21,459 nucleotides of DNA from Desulfurococcales archaeon (GCA_027061705.1 JAMOVB010000162.1:1-21459), one strand, 5' to 3'; numbered from the stretch's first letter, positions 5,918 through 14,840 are shown. The notes: generated by a model not told the origin, from the sequence alone. A program made the numbers and translations.

Positions 5918-7266
5918 TGATACTGAGGCGTAGAAGAAAGCTTGCCGAGCTAGGCGGCGACGAGAAATACTGGATAAAGTTGCTGGAGAAGTTAGGCGAT
6001 GAATCGGGGGAGGCTATCTCACGGTTACTGAGGATAGATCGTGAGTACCTACGTAATTATGACGAACTAATAGGTGAGAGAAGAGTAATACTTCCGGATA
6101 GAGGGTACGTAGGGCATAGAGTAACAAGTGAGGACTTTAGGAGGTATGCCGGTTCACTTGCAGCAGGCGTAGATAGTAGTAGTACGCCAAGGCTGCGTAT
6201 AGGAACTATTTACTTCATAGCAGCTTCCTCCGCATGCGTTATATTCCCTCAAGGGCTTCTAGGAGAGCCCTATAAGAGACTGACAGTAGAACCCTATCAT
6301 GCGCCCGACGACTCAAATTATGAGAATTCTCTCCAAGAGCTCAAGTTGAATATGTTTAAGGAGGAGCTGAAAGCTCTTGACAGCGCGTATGTGGAGCTAA
6401 AAGAACTACTTAAGGCTACTAGACGAGGCAACAGTTGCTTCGTAGTTCTTGACGGTCCTCTCGTCGACCCACCTATATTTAGACCTCGTGATCCCGGGCT
6501 TGATGAGGAGTATAACATGTATGTTGCTCAAAGAGTATTACTCATAGGCAAGTTACTTAATATAGGATGCCGTGTGGTTGGGGTTATAAAGAGAATAATT
6601 GGTAATCACTTAGTGAGGTCTGTCTTAACCGGCAATGGCGGTGAGAGAACCTCGGATAATTCGGATAATAGGGACAGGGGAGGCGACATAAGCAATTACC
6701 TGAACGACTTCACATTCGTTAATCTCCTCTTTAGGAAGTTAGCAATTAGCGTGCAGGAAGATGTAAGCAGCAACAACCATTACTATGACGTATCACTTCT
6801 GACTAGGCCAATAGAGATAAGCGGGGGTAGAAGCGATTATGAACGCTACATTAGTAAGATGGGGTCGCTCTGCGAGGACTGCAGAGACTTTACTCCATTT
6901 AGAGTATTTCACTTTTACATATTACCCAGCGTTGTTGATCTAAGAAAGCGCGTACTTGGTGTCGAGGTAGCGGTTCCCACCTCCTGCAACCGTATTAATA
7001 AAGAGGAGGTGGAAGGCGAAGTCAACGCTAGCGCTATTGAGATTACCCGCGATGTAGGTAAGTTCCTTAGCGTGTGGACACTACCTGGTCAGCCATACCC
7101 CTTGCCAGTGCTACTCGCGCATATGTCCTGCACTATAAAGAAGAAAACCGCCAAAAAAGTTCTCAAAGAGCTTATCTCACGCTTTATTCGCGACACGTTA
7201 GTGCTTGATGAAAAGTTCGGAAGCCTCCATCATATTGCTCAGAGCGTGGATTTCCTTATTGAATAG
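5917..7266 (+). CDS. nurA: NurA-domain nuclease
   Basis: A 449-residue NurA-family protein, a metal-dependent RNase H-like nuclease that works through a HerA hexamer on DNA. Visible motifs are AAGVDSSS (82-89, first catalytic Asp86, normally DGS), CFVVLDGPL (174-182, Asp179), VVGVIKR (220-226, conserved lysine) and the C-terminal VLLAHMSCTI (398-407) typical of NurA. It is longer than usual for NurA, with an insert around 235-300 (serine/asparagine/glycine-rich) and a CEDC pair at 319-322. Start GTG 5917 is leaderless behind its own promoter. HerA follows after 20 nt. Housekeeping NurA pairs with Mre11-Rad50 in end resection; no mre11 or rad50 lies here, and the linkage to modification-like genes points to defence. 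Confidence 0.82.
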   Translation: MILRRRRKLAELGGDEKYWIKLLEKLGDESGEAISRLLRIDREYLRNYDELIGERRVILPDRGYVGHRVTSEDFRRYAGSLAAGVDSSSTPRLRIGTIYFIAASSACVIFPQGLLGEPYKRLTVEPYHAPDDSNYENSLQELKLNMFKEELKALDSAYVELKELLKATRRGNSCFVVLDGPLVDPPIFRPRDPGLDEEYNMYVAQRVLLIGKLLNIGCRVVGVIKRIIGNHLVRSVLTGNGGERTSDNSDNRDRGGDISNYLNDFTFVNLLFRKLAISVQEDVSSNNHYYDVSLLTRPIEISGGRSDYERYISKMGSLCEDCRDFTPFRVFHFYILPSVVDLRKRVLGVEVAVPTSCNRINKEEVEGEVNASAIEITRDVGKFLSVWTLPGQPYPLPVLLAHMSCTIKKKTAKKVLKELISRFIRDTLVLDEKFGSLHHIAQSVDFLIE

Positions 7267-7270
7267 ACCT

Positions 7271-7278
7271 AAGGAGGT
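7271..7278 (+). promoter_or_regulatory. strong Shine-Dalgarno site for the HerA gene
   Basis: TAAGGAGGTTATGAG lies in the 20-nt gap after the NurA stop. GGAGGT is close to ideal pairing with the archaeal 16S 3' end. It fixes ATG 7287 as the start and suggests a high translation rate relative to the leaderless NurA gene. Confidence 0.6.
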
Positions 7279-7286
7279 TATGAGTT

Positions 7287-9068
7287 ATGAATTCAGATAG
7301 GTTAGAACATCCCGAAACTCCAGAGGATGAGGATATGGAGTTCTTAGGCTACACGCTTTCAGGAGCGAATACACGTTACATAGCGTTCCAGCCGCACGAA
7401 AATGCTGAGGAGAAAGTGCGTGAAGGAATGTTTGTAATGATTGAGGATTATATCTTAAAGAAGAAGCCCGTACGTTACTATGCAATAATTCATAACATAG
7501 AATCACACCACGAATTCCTCGAGCCGGGTGAGGTATGGAGCGAGACTCTAAGGAAAGGTATCAAGCCGCCCGATAAAGTCGCTAGAAAGTATCTGATTGC
7601 ACAGGCCAGAATCTTAGGTCAGCTCGTTAATGGAAAGCTACGAACGGCGGATAGGCCGCCGAGACCGGGATCAAGAGTCTTTACCGTGTCTAGCAAAGTG
7701 CTTTCGCAAATATACGGCGTTGATAAATTGGAAGACATCCCCAAGAGACCAGATTATCTTAAGATAGGGGCACTGTATGGCTATAGTGAGGAGCAATTTC
7801 CTGCAGTACTGAATTTAGAGAACGTAACAATGCATATGGCGGTCGTAGGTATAACGGGTAGTGGGAAGTCTAACACTATTGGCGTGATTATAGAGGAGCT
7901 TGGCTCCCGTAATATAGATTGTGAGGGACTCAAAGCCGTACCGATCATGATAATTGACGCAAATGGCGACTACATAGACTACTATAAACACCCGGAGCTC
8001 GTACCTAACTTCAGCAAAATCTACAGAATAGTGTTCCCAAAGTCAGAGGCGTACAGAAAGGAAGGAAGGCCTCGCCTAGATCTTCTTGGAATAAGCGCGG
8101 AGGCTCGGGAAAACAAAAGTGAGATACTACCTATAGGCCTCGACCTAAACCTCTTTGAGACCAATGAATTAGCTGAGCTGATAATCAGGTTCTATCATGC
8201 AGGTAAATTAGAAGGAGCCGAACTACAACTACAACTACTTCAAAAGGCGCTAGAGGATGAGGATATCAAGGACGTAGATCTAAATGAACTTTTCGTGATT
8301 AGCGACCACTTTAACTTCTTCTGCGAACATGTGATGAATAAGCTGAAAAACAATTATCACTCAGCCACTGTTGCGGCGGTCCAGAGAGCTGTTCAGAACT
8401 TTCGTGAAAAACTCGTGCTAAACGCTAAGGCAATCCCAGATAGGGGTGATGAGGCCACCGTAAATAACGAATTCGTAGATATAGTGACGGATCTGCGGAA
8501 GCCTGCACTCGTTATAGTGGACTTCTCCACAGAGGGCGCTACAGCCATAGATATGTTTGTAAAGCAATTCGTAGTTTATTACCTTCTCTCACTACTTTTC
8601 AAGAAGTTCGTTGAATATAAGTTGAAGGGACAGAACCGCGTCATGCTTCTGGGTATAGAGGAGGCGCAGAACTTCGCGCCTAATCTCTCCCTATACCCTC
8701 TCGGCCTAAACATAGCCAGGAGTATATTAGCTACTGTCGCTACACAAGGGAGGAAGTTTGGACTGAGTTTGATACTGGTAACTCAACGGCCGAGCTATGT
8801 AGACCCTATAGTCATGTCAATGATGAATACGTTCATAATACATAGAATCTCACCAGCAGATCTAAATTACATCAACAATGTATCGGGAGGCCTCCCCAAA
8901 TTCATCAGGGAGAAGCTAACGTTAATGGAGAAAGGACTAGCGGTGATTACCGGGCAAATGAATCCGTTTCCGATACCCGTGTTAGTCAAGGTTAGGAGGA
9001 GGAAGAAGCATGAAGCAGGTTCGATTTCTATATTTCGGCTAAGCAAGCGTAAGGGTGGAGCGACGTGA
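7287..9068 (+). CDS. herA: HerA-type hexameric DNA translocase ATPase
   Basis: A 593-residue HerA/FtsK-superfamily ATPase. The N-terminal 170 residues match a HerA-type barrel domain. Walker A is GITGSGKSN (188-196), an additional Asp motif is MIIDANGDY (221-229), Walker B with catalytic Glu is LLGIEEAQNF (454-463), and the HerA hallmark TQRPS is at 499-503. The family forms hexameric rings that pump double-stranded DNA and bind two NurA subunits, which fits the upstream gene. The stop overlaps the next start (GTGA, 9065-9068), so production of the large ATPase is coupled to HerA. It is expected in the cytosol as the motor of a nuclease complex. Similar HerA proteins occur in several anti-phage systems, including phosphorothioation-linked and Dpd-type islands. 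The family call is very sure; a defence role is inferred from context. Confidence 0.9.
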   Translation: MNSDRLEHPETPEDEDMEFLGYTLSGANTRYIAFQPHENAEEKVREGMFVMIEDYILKKKPVRYYAIIHNIESHHEFLEPGEVWSETLRKGIKPPDKVARKYLIAQARILGQLVNGKLRTADRPPRPGSRVFTVSSKVLSQIYGVDKLEDIPKRPDYLKIGALYGYSEEQFPAVLNLENVTMHMAVVGITGSGKSNTIGVIIEELGSRNIDCEGLKAVPIMIIDANGDYIDYYKHPELVPNFSKIYRIVFPKSEAYRKEGRPRLDLLGISAEARENKSEILPIGLDLNLFETNELAELIIRFYHAGKLEGAELQLQLLQKALEDEDIKDVDLNELFVISDHFNFFCEHVMNKLKNNYHSATVAAVQRAVQNFREKLVLNAKAIPDRGDEATVNNEFVDIVTDLRKPALVIVDFSTEGATAIDMFVKQFVVYYLLSLLFKKFVEYKLKGQNRVMLLGIEEAQNFAPNLSLYPLGLNIARSILATVATQGRKFGLSLILVTQRPSYVDPIVMSMMNTFIIHRISPADLNYINNVSGGLPKFIREKLTLMEKGLAVITGQMNPFPIPVLVKVRRRKKHEAGSISIFRLSKRKGGAT

Positions 9069-12000
9069 CGGAGCCGATCACGCGTAAGGTTATAGACTTG
9101 CCTGCTACCGCGGCAGACCTCGATTACTGGAGCGAGGCTGCTGAAAACATACGCGACGATGAAATTAAGCTAATAACGCAGTACACGGGACTAACACAAG
9201 CGCAACAGAATGCCCTCAAGCAGATTAAGGCCTTCATATTCAGGGCAGTAAGCGCCTCGAGAAGTGGGGAATCACGAATACTTATTCTGAGAGGTGAGTG
9301 GGGGCTTGGCAAAACACTGCTCAGTAAAGCCATCAGGGATCAGATACCAAGCCTCTCAAGAGATGTGGGTGTTAGGATTATCTACAAGGAGCTTACGCTA
9401 GGAGATCTACTCAGGGATGTAGCGCGAAGCTGCAGAGATGCAGTCGACGTTGAATACTGCTTCAGCGAGGCATTACTGGAGCCTGCAAAGAGGTATATCT
9501 CGCAACAAAATGCTGTTGTTATTCTGTTTATAGATGAGTTTGAATGGCTAATATGGCACAAGTCGGGGGTTATAGGCGGCAAGAGCATTCTGGAGCTTAT
9601 GGAAGCGTTCATGAAGCTCTTCCGTGATAAACGCTCATACATAGGGAGAAAGTATGGTGGAAAGGTCCACATAATATTCGCATCAACACCTTCTGCCTAT
9701 CAAATATACCTATCAAGCCTTAAGGAGAAGGAGTTCCACGGCTGGTTAGGGAGGAGGGAGGATACAGCCGACCTATATCCTGCAATGAAACATGAAGTTA
9801 TCAAAATAATCGATATCCTAGTCAGCAAAATACTCAGAGCGGATCCTAACGACGTCTTTAAGGATCCGAGACTTAAGGAGCTGATCTATACGATTTCGCA
9901 GGGGAACTTAGGAACGGCAATCTCAGTGTTTAACAGGATAATATACTACAGCATAATGAGGTGTACCGAGGATAATGCAAGGAGCTGTATATATCAAATA
10001 GACGAAATCCTAATGATAGAATCCCTACTAGGCGCTGCCATAGCTACCCATCTCGGAAAAGAAAACCCGCTTGATCAAGTAATCTTCAGCCAGCTCCTCA
10101 GAAACCTAACTGCTGGCGAGCAATTAGATTCGGCATTAGCAATGCTGTTCGCAAGCTCCTCACTTATATTCAAGAAAGACTACAAAGGTAACGATAGCGA
10201 ATTAATGAACTGGTCATTAAAGAGATACGGAGTGAGACTACTTAAGTGCAGAGCTTACATAGTAGGCAATCAAAACCAACTGATAAAGGTAATTGAGGAT
10301 TTAGCCAACGCTATCGCTGGTGAACACGCTAATGTAGAGTATGAGAAGTACACTATAAAGGCATCATTGTCCAACATAATTCACTTAATAGACGACACCA
10401 ACTACGCCATTTCAATACCTGAGGCCCCTGGAACTCTAGCCGACCTTCTATCATTCTATGAGCCCATAGACGTTAATGATAGAATTTACAAAGAGGTGCA
10501 ACGCATACTTCAGGAATCAGCGTATAAAGTTACTGAAGGACTCATACTCGCACCCGAGGAGTACATGAAGCTCTATCCCGTCATAACCCCGAGCATAATA
10601 CCCTTTATACGTAACAGAGCCGATGCTAAGGCAGCCTATATTGAGTCTAAAGAGGAAATGAATAACAATACAGTCCAATTTGAGCGCGACTTAGAGGCAG
10701 CAATTGAGGATATGATGATAACGCTAAACTTAGTAGAACGTGATAAGACTACCAGAAAGCTGAACATCGTTGTCTCTGAGGGCCGTGAAACAGTTAAAAC
10801 CCAGCTGAGCATTAAGGCGTTTGTAAAACATGTAGTAGAAAACGCTGAGAAGTTTAAGAGTATGTGCACTGACACTAAATTATGTATACTAATATGCCCC
10901 GAAAACATAGACATAGACCTGCTCGACAGGGTGTTCAGGCAATGGAATAGAGTGATAATTCCAATAAAATTACGTGACGTGTACTACCTTGTAGCGAGCA
11001 TAATAGCCCGAAGGAAACGCTATGACGTGAGCCATGATGAGCTTAGGAAATACTATGAAACTCTAGCTGTAAAGTACGGCATTAATAGAATAGGTAGAGT
11101 ATGGAAGGCTGAAGGTTTAAGAAGAGGCGTGATAGTACCGAGGGAAATCAACAACCTAGGTCTAATACCTGCTAAGGAGAAAAATCCAATAATCGCCTTT
11201 AGGGATGGGTACAAGACACTACTACTAGGTGGGAATGAGTTCACGCTGAAATCACTTATATATAGAATCGCTAAGATATATCAGTCGACGGTATATCACG
11301 GTAGAGACGGTAAGTTCTGCGGAGTAAATGTACCGTCCTATGTAAAAGTAGATCTTGAACCTGAAGGAACCTCTGGAAGGATACCCGTAGAGAAGCTTGC
11401 AGCCCGGGCTAGATCATTCTTGGAGAGCGTTGTGAGGGTAGCATGCTCAAACAATATGGCTGTGAGTTCAGCTGACCTAACGCATGTAAAGCTTACGTTA
11501 CACCCTATTGAGAGAAGGATAGTTAACGTAGTATCAGCAGCATGCAGAAATCCGGGGGTCCGTGGTGTAAGTCTACAGACAATTAAGGAGAACTTCATAT
11601 TCACAACCGATGTAAGGTCTTCAAACAGAGTATTTCAAACGTTTCTGGACATACTAGAAGCCAGAGGTGACATAGTCGTAGTGGGCGGTAAGGTAATGTG
11701 TATTGACATAAACGAGTACGCAGAAAGACTAAGCAATGAAGTTGAGAATAAATGGAGCGAATTACATAATGTTGAGAGTAAGCTCATAGGGATTCTAGAG
11801 GAGCGTGGAATCTCACCAGCTACTATAGAGAATGCACTGCTTCATATAGCCGTAGCTAAGGAAAAGGGCTGGAAGCTGATACTACTTAAGGATCTAGAAT
11901 CTATTACCCAAGAGTTTGACTACGATAATAGCGTTAAGGATGCCAGCCTTAGGTTACGCAATCTGAAATTCGCAAGTGAGACTCTAGACTACGTAATCAA

Positions 12001-13501
12001 TGTAATAAAGAGGGATATCATAGGCGCCACGAAAGGTATAGTTAGGGTAGGCGAGGAAATAGAGAGAACTCTGGAAAGCGTAGGTGAAGTAAAAGAGAGT
12101 TTGAGGAGCATATGTGAAGAAAACGGATTTATCAACGCGATATGCGACGCACTAAAAGGACGGATTGAAAGCATTGAAAAGTCTTTAGAGGCACTCGCAG
12201 AGGAATACAACTCAACTATAAGCAGATATTCCAAATTTAACGACTTACTGAAATTAGGAGTTAAATTACTAGGTAAAAAGAAAGACAGGGAAGCCCTTCG
12301 GCGTTACTTCCATTATAGTGACGGATGCTTAGGTGATGAAAAGCTAGTAACTAACTTCAACTTGGTATACTATGACCTGTTCATGAATGTTTACAAGGAG
12401 TTACTTAATCTACAAAGAAACAGTGTAGACTACCTAGCTAAAATAAGAGACACTATTGAAGGGTTCGTTAACAGTGTTAAAAGCGCACTAAGCTTCATTG
12501 GCAGTTCCTCCAATACGGTAGGACAGTTAGGCATGTTAGTAAGCCGTAGTGCCGATATTCTTAGGAGAAGTACTGATGTAAGGTCGTTTTACGATGAGTT
12601 AAGAGGTCAACTCCGCCTAATAATTGCAGAAATCGAAAACATTAGAAAACGAAGGGAGGAGCTTGAAAAAAGAGGAAGACTTCTGAAGGAGATTAAAGAT
12701 AGTGTTGATGGATGCAGGAGAGATTATGCGCTCCTAGCTAGTGATATCCGTAATACCGTAGAGTTGCTGAGTAGATATCTAGGTCTTTTCTCTAAAGAGA
12801 TACCTGAACTTAAGGATCACTTAAGTAAGCTTAGCGAGCTCTCAGGAAGAATCTCCGCTGACACAGAGTTTTCGGAAAAAGCTGAAAGCGTACTTAGAGA
12901 AATCTCCGCATCCGCAAAGGAAGTAAGTAACGCTAAGCTTGAGGCAATACTAAGGTATGATGTGAGAAACGGTCTAAGGGGATTGTATAAGGAGCGCAAG
13001 GAAGAGTTTGAGAGGCTGCTCAGGAGCATAGGTAGAGTAATAGACAACACCGTTTCTGAACTTTACAATAACATAACTAGGTTAGTTAATAATCTTGAAA
13101 ACAGCCTTCCTGAGAACGTCTGCGCTAAGCTGGCGTCACAAAGGTTTCAGCTAACCGAACAGAAGAATATCATATCCAGCCTGACTGAGGGTCTATCTAG
13201 GACTGTACTTAGAGAGGATAACGTCAGAAGGCTACAGGAGGCCCTCAGCAAATTCTTCGCGCTTGCTCGGACTATTAGAGATGATATTTTCAGAAACCTA
13301 GGTTTAGAGAAGGATGCTGAGGCCGTTTTCACCGCATTAGAGAAGTTAACAAGAGGATCAAGACTAAGGATACGTAAAATCTCGGAACTCGTTGCTAAGA
13401 TATCAGTGGAAACTAGCCTACCAGAAGAAAGAGTGTTAAGCCTGCTCTATAATCTAGAGAAGATAGGTTTGATATCCATAAGAGGGGAAGTATTACTATA
13501 G
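9065..13501 (+). CDS. giant AAA+ ATPase with long coiled coil and winged-helix ends
   Basis: A 1478-residue protein starting at GTG 9065, which overlaps the HerA stop by four bases with GGTGGAG upstream. The N-terminal 320 residues form an AAA+ ATPase: Walker A GEWGLGKT (77-84), Walker B ILFIDEFE (153-160) and a sensor-like IIFASTP (203-209). A probable winged helix lies around 815-885 (HPIERRIVNVVSAA, GDIVVVGGKVMCID). Residues of roughly 890-1430 are almost wholly helical and coiled-coil like. A second winged helix closes the protein (about 1437-1478, KISELVAKISVETSLPEERV, then LYNLEKIGLISIRGE). The size and layout recall the large AAA+ proteins of BREX (PglY/BrxC) and the ATPases of Dpd or Dnd islands, but I cannot assign it to one. 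It may sense modification status and gate HerA-NurA. No cysteine-rich or nuclease motif is visible. Confidence 0.75.
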   Translation: MTEPITRKVIDLPATAADLDYWSEAAENIRDDEIKLITQYTGLTQAQQNALKQIKAFIFRAVSASRSGESRILILRGEWGLGKTLLSKAIRDQIPSLSRDVGVRIIYKELTLGDLLRDVARSCRDAVDVEYCFSEALLEPAKRYISQQNAVVILFIDEFEWLIWHKSGVIGGKSILELMEAFMKLFRDKRSYIGRKYGGKVHIIFASTPSAYQIYLSSLKEKEFHGWLGRREDTADLYPAMKHEVIKIIDILVSKILRADPNDVFKDPRLKELIYTISQGNLGTAISVFNRIIYYSIMRCTEDNARSCIYQIDEILMIESLLGAAIATHLGKENPLDQVIFSQLLRNLTAGEQLDSALAMLFASSSLIFKKDYKGNDSELMNWSLKRYGVRLLKCRAYIVGNQNQLIKVIEDLANAIAGEHANVEYEKYTIKASLSNIIHLIDDTNYAISIPEAPGTLADLLSFYEPIDVNDRIYKEVQRILQESAYKVTEGLILAPEEYMKLYPVITPSIIPFIRNRADAKAAYIESKEEMNNNTVQFERDLEAAIEDMMITLNLVERDKTTRKLNIVVSEGRETVKTQLSIKAFVKHVVENAEKFKSMCTDTKLCILICPENIDIDLLDRVFRQWNRVIIPIKLRDVYYLVASIIARRKRYDVSHDELRKYYETLAVKYGINRIGRVWKAEGLRRGVIVPREINNLGLIPAKEKNPIIAFRDGYKTLLLGGNEFTLKSLIYRIAKIYQSTVYHGRDGKFCGVNVPSYVKVDLEPEGTSGRIPVEKLAARARSFLESVVRVACSNNMAVSSADLTHVKLTLHPIERRIVNVVSAACRNPGVRGVSLQTIKENFIFTTDVRSSNRVFQTFLDILEARGDIVVVGGKVMCIDINEYAERLSNEVENKWSELHNVESKLIGILEERGISPATIENALLHIAVAKEKGWKLILLKDLESITQEFDYDNSVKDASLRLRNLKFASETLDYVINVIKRDIIGATKGIVRVGEEIERTLESVGEVKESLRSICEENGFINAICDALKGRIESIEKSLEALAEEYNSTISRYSKFNDLLKLGVKLLGKKKDREALRRYFHYSDGCLGDEKLVTNFNLVYYDLFMNVYKELLNLQRNSVDYLAKIRDTIEGFVNSVKSALSFIGSSSNTVGQLGMLVSRSADILRRSTDVRSFYDELRGQLRLIIAEIENIRKRREELEKRGRLLKEIKDSVDGCRRDYALLASDIRNTVELLSRYLGLFSKEIPELKDHLSKLSELSGRISADTEFSEKAESVLREISASAKEVSNAKLEAILRYDVRNGLRGLYKERKEEFERLLRSIGRVIDNTVSELYNNITRLVNNLENSLPENVCAKLASQRFQLTEQKNIISSLTEGLSRTVLREDNVRRLQEALSKFFALARTIRDDIFRNLGLEKDAEAVFTALEKLTRGSRLRIRKISELVAKISVETSLPEERVLSLLYNLEKIGLISIRGEVLL

Positions 13502-13786
13502 CATTAACATAACATAAAAATTCCACCCTCAACTACCTCACGTTTCACTCACCGCATTTACACCTGATTGCCATACAACAACCTCTTGCATTAGCAATTC
13601 CAGGATTGTGGCAAGGAAGTACTCTTAGGTATTCGAGGAGCGTCGTTAGGGTGGCGTAGTTGTGGTTTGATGCGTGTTTGGCTCGTGCCGCACCCCCTTT
13701 TACATCAGTGTGTTAAGTTTTTCGCTCCGCCGCCTACATACATGTAGTGTGCGTTTCTTCCTTATGGAGGGATTGTGTGTTACATC

Positions 13787-13805
13787 CCCACTTCAGTGGG
13801 TTTTT
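13787..13805 (+). terminator. hairpin plus T-run without an obvious gene in front
   Basis: CCCACT-TC-AGTGGG followed by five Ts reads as a compact intrinsic-style terminator on the plus strand. The nearest upstream gene ends at 13501, 286 nt before, so it either ends a long 3' untranslated region or a small RNA. Confidence 0.45.
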
Positions 13806-13834
13806 GTATATTGGGAGTTTCGAGGGGCATGGTT

Positions 13835-13876
13835 GGTAAAGTTAAGTGGGGATTAACTATACCGCAGTAAAGTTAA
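13835..13876. repeat. three TAAAGTTAA-type boxes, two of them inverted
   Basis: GGTAAAGTTAA (13835-13845) and TTAACTATACC (13853-13863) form an 11-bp inverted repeat with one mismatch and a 7-nt spacer. A direct third copy, TAAAGTTAA, follows at 13868-13876. This spacing resembles an operator cluster. No gene start lies close by. Confidence 0.4.
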
Positions 13877-14113
13877 CCAAGCCCCAAGTCAGGAGCTCGA
13901 ACTCAAATGCTATACATCGGAGTAAGGCAGAACTCCAAACCAATATACACGCACGTGATAAAAGAAGAGCGGGAAGCAGGCCCGGCAGCCCGAAACACGG
14001 TTGAACTAGGTAGCAAACCCCCCACAGACCCCGGTTAGGATCCCAAACACCGTGCACAACACGATACACGCACGAAGCAGGGATAGCGCAGCTTAAATAT
14101 CTTACTTCGCGAA

Positions 14114-14193
14114 ACGCTTAAAAATGATCCATGACTCACATGAAAGTTACAAATATAGGAATTCTTTCTGAAGAACTAATGTCAGGTGATAGG
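14114..14193 (+). promoter_or_regulatory. promoter and ribosome site of the first exported-protein gene
   Basis: Two TATA-like stretches are visible, CGCTTAAAAATG (about 14114-14125) and ACAAATATAGG (about 14149-14159). The nearer one would give a leader of about 15 nt that includes AGGTGATAGGGA just before ATG 14196. GGTGAT is a good archaeal ribosome site. Confidence 0.4.
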
Positions 14194-14195
14194 GA

Positions 14196-14810
14196 ATGAA
14201 GAGAGCACCCATTGCAAGAAAGTACGCGATGCTCGCATGCGCTCTAGTCGCCGCAGTATTCATAGCACTGCCAGCCTTCGGCATAGCCCACGCCCTCGGC
14301 ATACCGGGACTCAAGGGTATAAGCGAAACAGTATATGCCGCAGTACTCGCCAAAGGTAGCGATCAGAGAGGTTACCTAGGTAGCTACACCACAATTACCA
14401 TAGCCATAGGCTACGACGGCGCTACTGCGAGGGTTAGTGTTACCACTAAGAATACTGCATACATAGCGCTAGGAGCCGCCATCTTTGGGTTGTATGACGA
14501 CATAATTCATAAGTTTAGAGCATTCGGTGCTGGTTCACGAGCTGTTGTAAAGGATGGATGCACTCTGTTCAACTGGGTATGCTACGATTTTAAAATCCTT
14601 GGAAAGCATGGCCAGCTGACAAAGCACGTAAGCTGGGGAAAGTGGCTACGTATTAGCTATACTGCATACGCTTACATAGAGGTGAAGAAGTACCCGCACT
14701 GGCTTGCACCACCCCAAGTATGGGATGTTAGACTAACAGCGAACCCACAGGTTCTCGTACCTCCTGACGCCTACTCAAAAAGCAGACTCGCAACTATAGT
14801 GTCCCCTTGA
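14196..14810 (+). CDS. exported small protein with conserved cysteine pair, paralogue 1
   Basis: A 204-residue protein with a clear signal sequence: basic MKRAPIARK, hydrophobic core to about residue 33, small residues near AHALG. The mature part carries GSDQRGYLGSYTTITIAIGY, repeated serine/threonine and aromatic strands, and DGCTLFNWVCYDF, in which two cysteines could form a disulfide. The rest looks like an extracellular beta fold. The same motifs recur at 18187-18750. The gene sits just before an anchored surface protein, a membrane protein and an ABC ATPase, an order used by exported antimicrobial peptides and their immunity genes. I do not recognise the family. It could be an archaeocin, an adhesin or another surface protein. 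It is more A+T-rich than its paralogue. Confidence 0.75.
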   Translation: MKRAPIARKYAMLACALVAAVFIALPAFGIAHALGIPGLKGISETVYAAVLAKGSDQRGYLGSYTTITIAIGYDGATARVSVTTKNTAYIALGAAIFGLYDDIIHKFRAFGAGSRAVVKDGCTLFNWVCYDFKILGKHGQLTKHVSWGKWLRISYTAYAYIEVKKYPHWLAPPQVWDVRLTANPQVLVPPDAYSKSRLATIVSP

Positions 14811-14815
14811 GAATC

Positions 14816-14840
14816 TTAATAAAGTATTTCTTTTTATTAA
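14816..14840 (+). terminator. T-rich terminator after the first exported-protein gene
   Basis: TTAATAAA (14816-14823) pairs perfectly with TTTATTAA (14833-14840) around a T-rich loop (TATTTCTTT). It starts six bases after the stop. U-rich 3' ends are typical archaeal termination signals, so the small exported protein may often be made from a short separate transcript. Confidence 0.5.

Larger units (their letters stand above)
13502..14195. other. intergenic stretch of about 700 bases
   Basis: No convincing gene is present. Short open frames on the plus (13674-13856) and minus (13857-14069) strands have odd composition (rich in Cys, Phe, Leu, Trp) and no recognisable domain. The stretch holds a terminator-like hairpin at 13787-13805, repeated TAAAGTTAA boxes at 13835-13876, and AT-rich promoter-like sequence from 14091 to 14158 for the exported-protein gene. 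I see no tRNA or C/D-box RNA that I can support, although an unrecognised small RNA ending at 13805 is possible. Confidence 0.55.

Noticed and set aside
5917..9068. HerA-NurA as the ordinary Mre11-Rad50 end-resection operon
   Set aside because: No mre11 or rad50 gene is adjacent, NurA is enlarged, and the genes are joined to a giant ATPase and to base-modification genes; the housekeeping reading remains a fallback, not the best fit.
3873..13515. Similar short sequences flanking the five-gene block (CATTAACACAACGCA at 3873, CATTAACATAACATA at 13502) as attachment or target-site repeats
   Set aside because: Only 12 of 15 bases agree in A+T-rich DNA and no integrase or transposase is present, so chance is sufficient.
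13674..13856. 60-residue plus-strand open frame
   Set aside because: It runs through the hairpin-plus-T terminator and has no recognisable features.
13895..13935. Possible tRNA-like T-arm (GAGCTCGAACTC)
   Set aside because: The stem cannot be extended to five pairs and no matching acceptor or anticodon arm is found on either strand; the motif is simply near-palindromic.
13857..14069. 70-residue minus-strand open frame
   Set aside because: Cys/Leu/Trp-rich translation without a domain, ribosome site or clear promoter; it overlaps the repeat cluster and looks like chance.
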